Positions 5,079 through 5,406 of a stretch of DNA of 5,406 bases are shown piece after piece. Under the pieces are notes generated by a model that searched no databases, was not told where the DNA came from, and saw nothing but the letters and a program-made list of their open reading frames with translations. Source of the DNA: Alphaproteobacteria bacterium (lineage in GTDB: Bacteria > Pseudomonadota > Alphaproteobacteria > Micavibrionales > Micavibrionaceae). The position numbers and the translations under genes were made by a program. The stretch spans positions 1-5,406 of the forward strand of contig JAESUK010000188.1 in NCBI GenBank assembly GCA_016763095.1, written 5' to 3'. Each line of letters opens with the position of its first letter. Position 1 is the first letter of the stretch.

Positions 5079-5406
5079 ATGTTTGGTAAAAAACCATCAA
5101 ATGGACTTCCTGCGCCTAAACCTAAAAACCTGTTAAAATTCAGGAGAAGAAAAAGGAAGTAAAAGAAAAAATTCAGCCTATTGAGAAAGAATCTGTTGAG
5201 GTAAAACCTCAGACATTGGTTGATATGCCTATAGACGAAGGTGTGCCACAAACAGAAGAGTCAGTAATAGAGACCAAAGAACCTTCTACAAAAGAAAAAC
5301 CTGCGAAGCAAAAGAAAAAGAATAAAGGCGATGACATCTTTGATGAAAAAGACGAGGTTGAAGAAACGCCAAGTGACGAAGACTCCCTCGCAGCACTCCG
5401 TTTAAA
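5079..5406 (+). CDS. cpaF: CpaF/TadA Tad pilus ATPase, N-terminal part, frameshifted (3' truncated by window)
   Basis: CpaF is the VirB11/PilT-type hexameric ATPase that powers Tad pilus extension and retraction. Only its N-terminal extension is in view, so no Walker motifs can be checked. The call rests on position after cpaE and the MFGK beginning typical of CpaF. ATG 5079 lies 6 bp after the cpaE stop, with AAAGGG (5064-5069) inside the end of cpaE as a ribosome site at 9 bp spacing. The starting frame reads MFGKKPSNGLPAPKPK, then goes out of character (NLLKFRRRKRK) and ends at TAA 5160-5162 after 27 residues. From 5126 the -1 frame reads KPVKIQEKKKEVKEK and stays open to the window end as a Lys/Glu-rich, low-complexity linker with IQPIEKE, DDIFDEKDEVEE and DSLAALRL. 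One extra A in the A5 run at 5124-5128 would restore a single frame. An internal ATG at 5225 lies in the second frame but has no clear ribosome site. Confidence 0.72.

Noticed and set aside
1..5406. Stop codon reassignment as an explanation for the cpaA TAA
   Set aside because: TAA also ends cpaC and cpaD at their expected ends, TAG ends cpaB and cpaE, and TGA ends the pilin. All three codons therefore act as normal stops here.
1..5406. Mobile elements, CRISPR arrays, tRNA or rRNA genes
   Set aside because: Reading both strands by eye, I found no spaced direct repeats, transposase-like frames, terminal inverted repeats or tRNA-like folds. The window is filled by the pilus genes.

Overview
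The window holds most of a Tad/Flp (tight adherence) type IVb pilus locus, read entirely on the + strand. The gene order is the Caulobacter-type one: Flp pilin (3' end only), cpaA, cpaB, cpaC, cpaD, cpaE and the start of cpaF. This order, the CpaC/CpaD/CpaE family features and the Cpa-style CpaE with a degenerate receiver plus ParA/MinD-like ATPase suggest an alphaproteobacterium. The DNA looks AT-rich for that class (judged by eye, not computed), so the exact lineage is left open.

Layout: 2-106 is the C-terminal end of an Flp major pilin, followed by a strong intrinsic terminator (130-164). cpaA (prepilin peptidase) starts at 176, directly behind the terminator's T-tract. Its conserved reading frame is cut by an in-frame TAA at 596-598, and the missing last helix is still readable, in the same frame, up to a TGA at 668-670. 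About 150 bp of AT-rich spacer (671-820) with a weak candidate promoter precedes cpaB (821-1675). Then follow cpaC (1683-3119), cpaD (3131-3784), cpaE (3837-5072) and cpaF (5079 to the window end), with gaps of 7, 11, 52 and 6 bp, as expected of one operon. The cpaF reading frame breaks after about 16 codons, at an A5 run (5124-5128). The -1 frame then stays open to the window edge.

How the parts work together (family knowledge): CpaA cleaves the leader of Flp prepilins. CpaC forms the outer-membrane secretin ring, with CpaD as its lipoprotein partner. CpaB is a periplasmic, inner-membrane-anchored protein linked to the secretin. CpaE localises the machine at the inner-membrane face, and CpaF is the hexameric ATPase that drives pilus extension and retraction. 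The platform proteins TadB/TadC (CpaG/CpaH) would be expected just downstream.

This is a known kind of system, and I found no undescribed gene system in it. The most interesting points are the two single-base disruptions of otherwise well-conserved genes (cpaA stop, cpaF frameshift), a TATAAT box placed so that the cpaA transcript could be leaderless, and a CpaE that has Glu at the receiver phosphoacceptor position and lacks the P-loop GK lysine.
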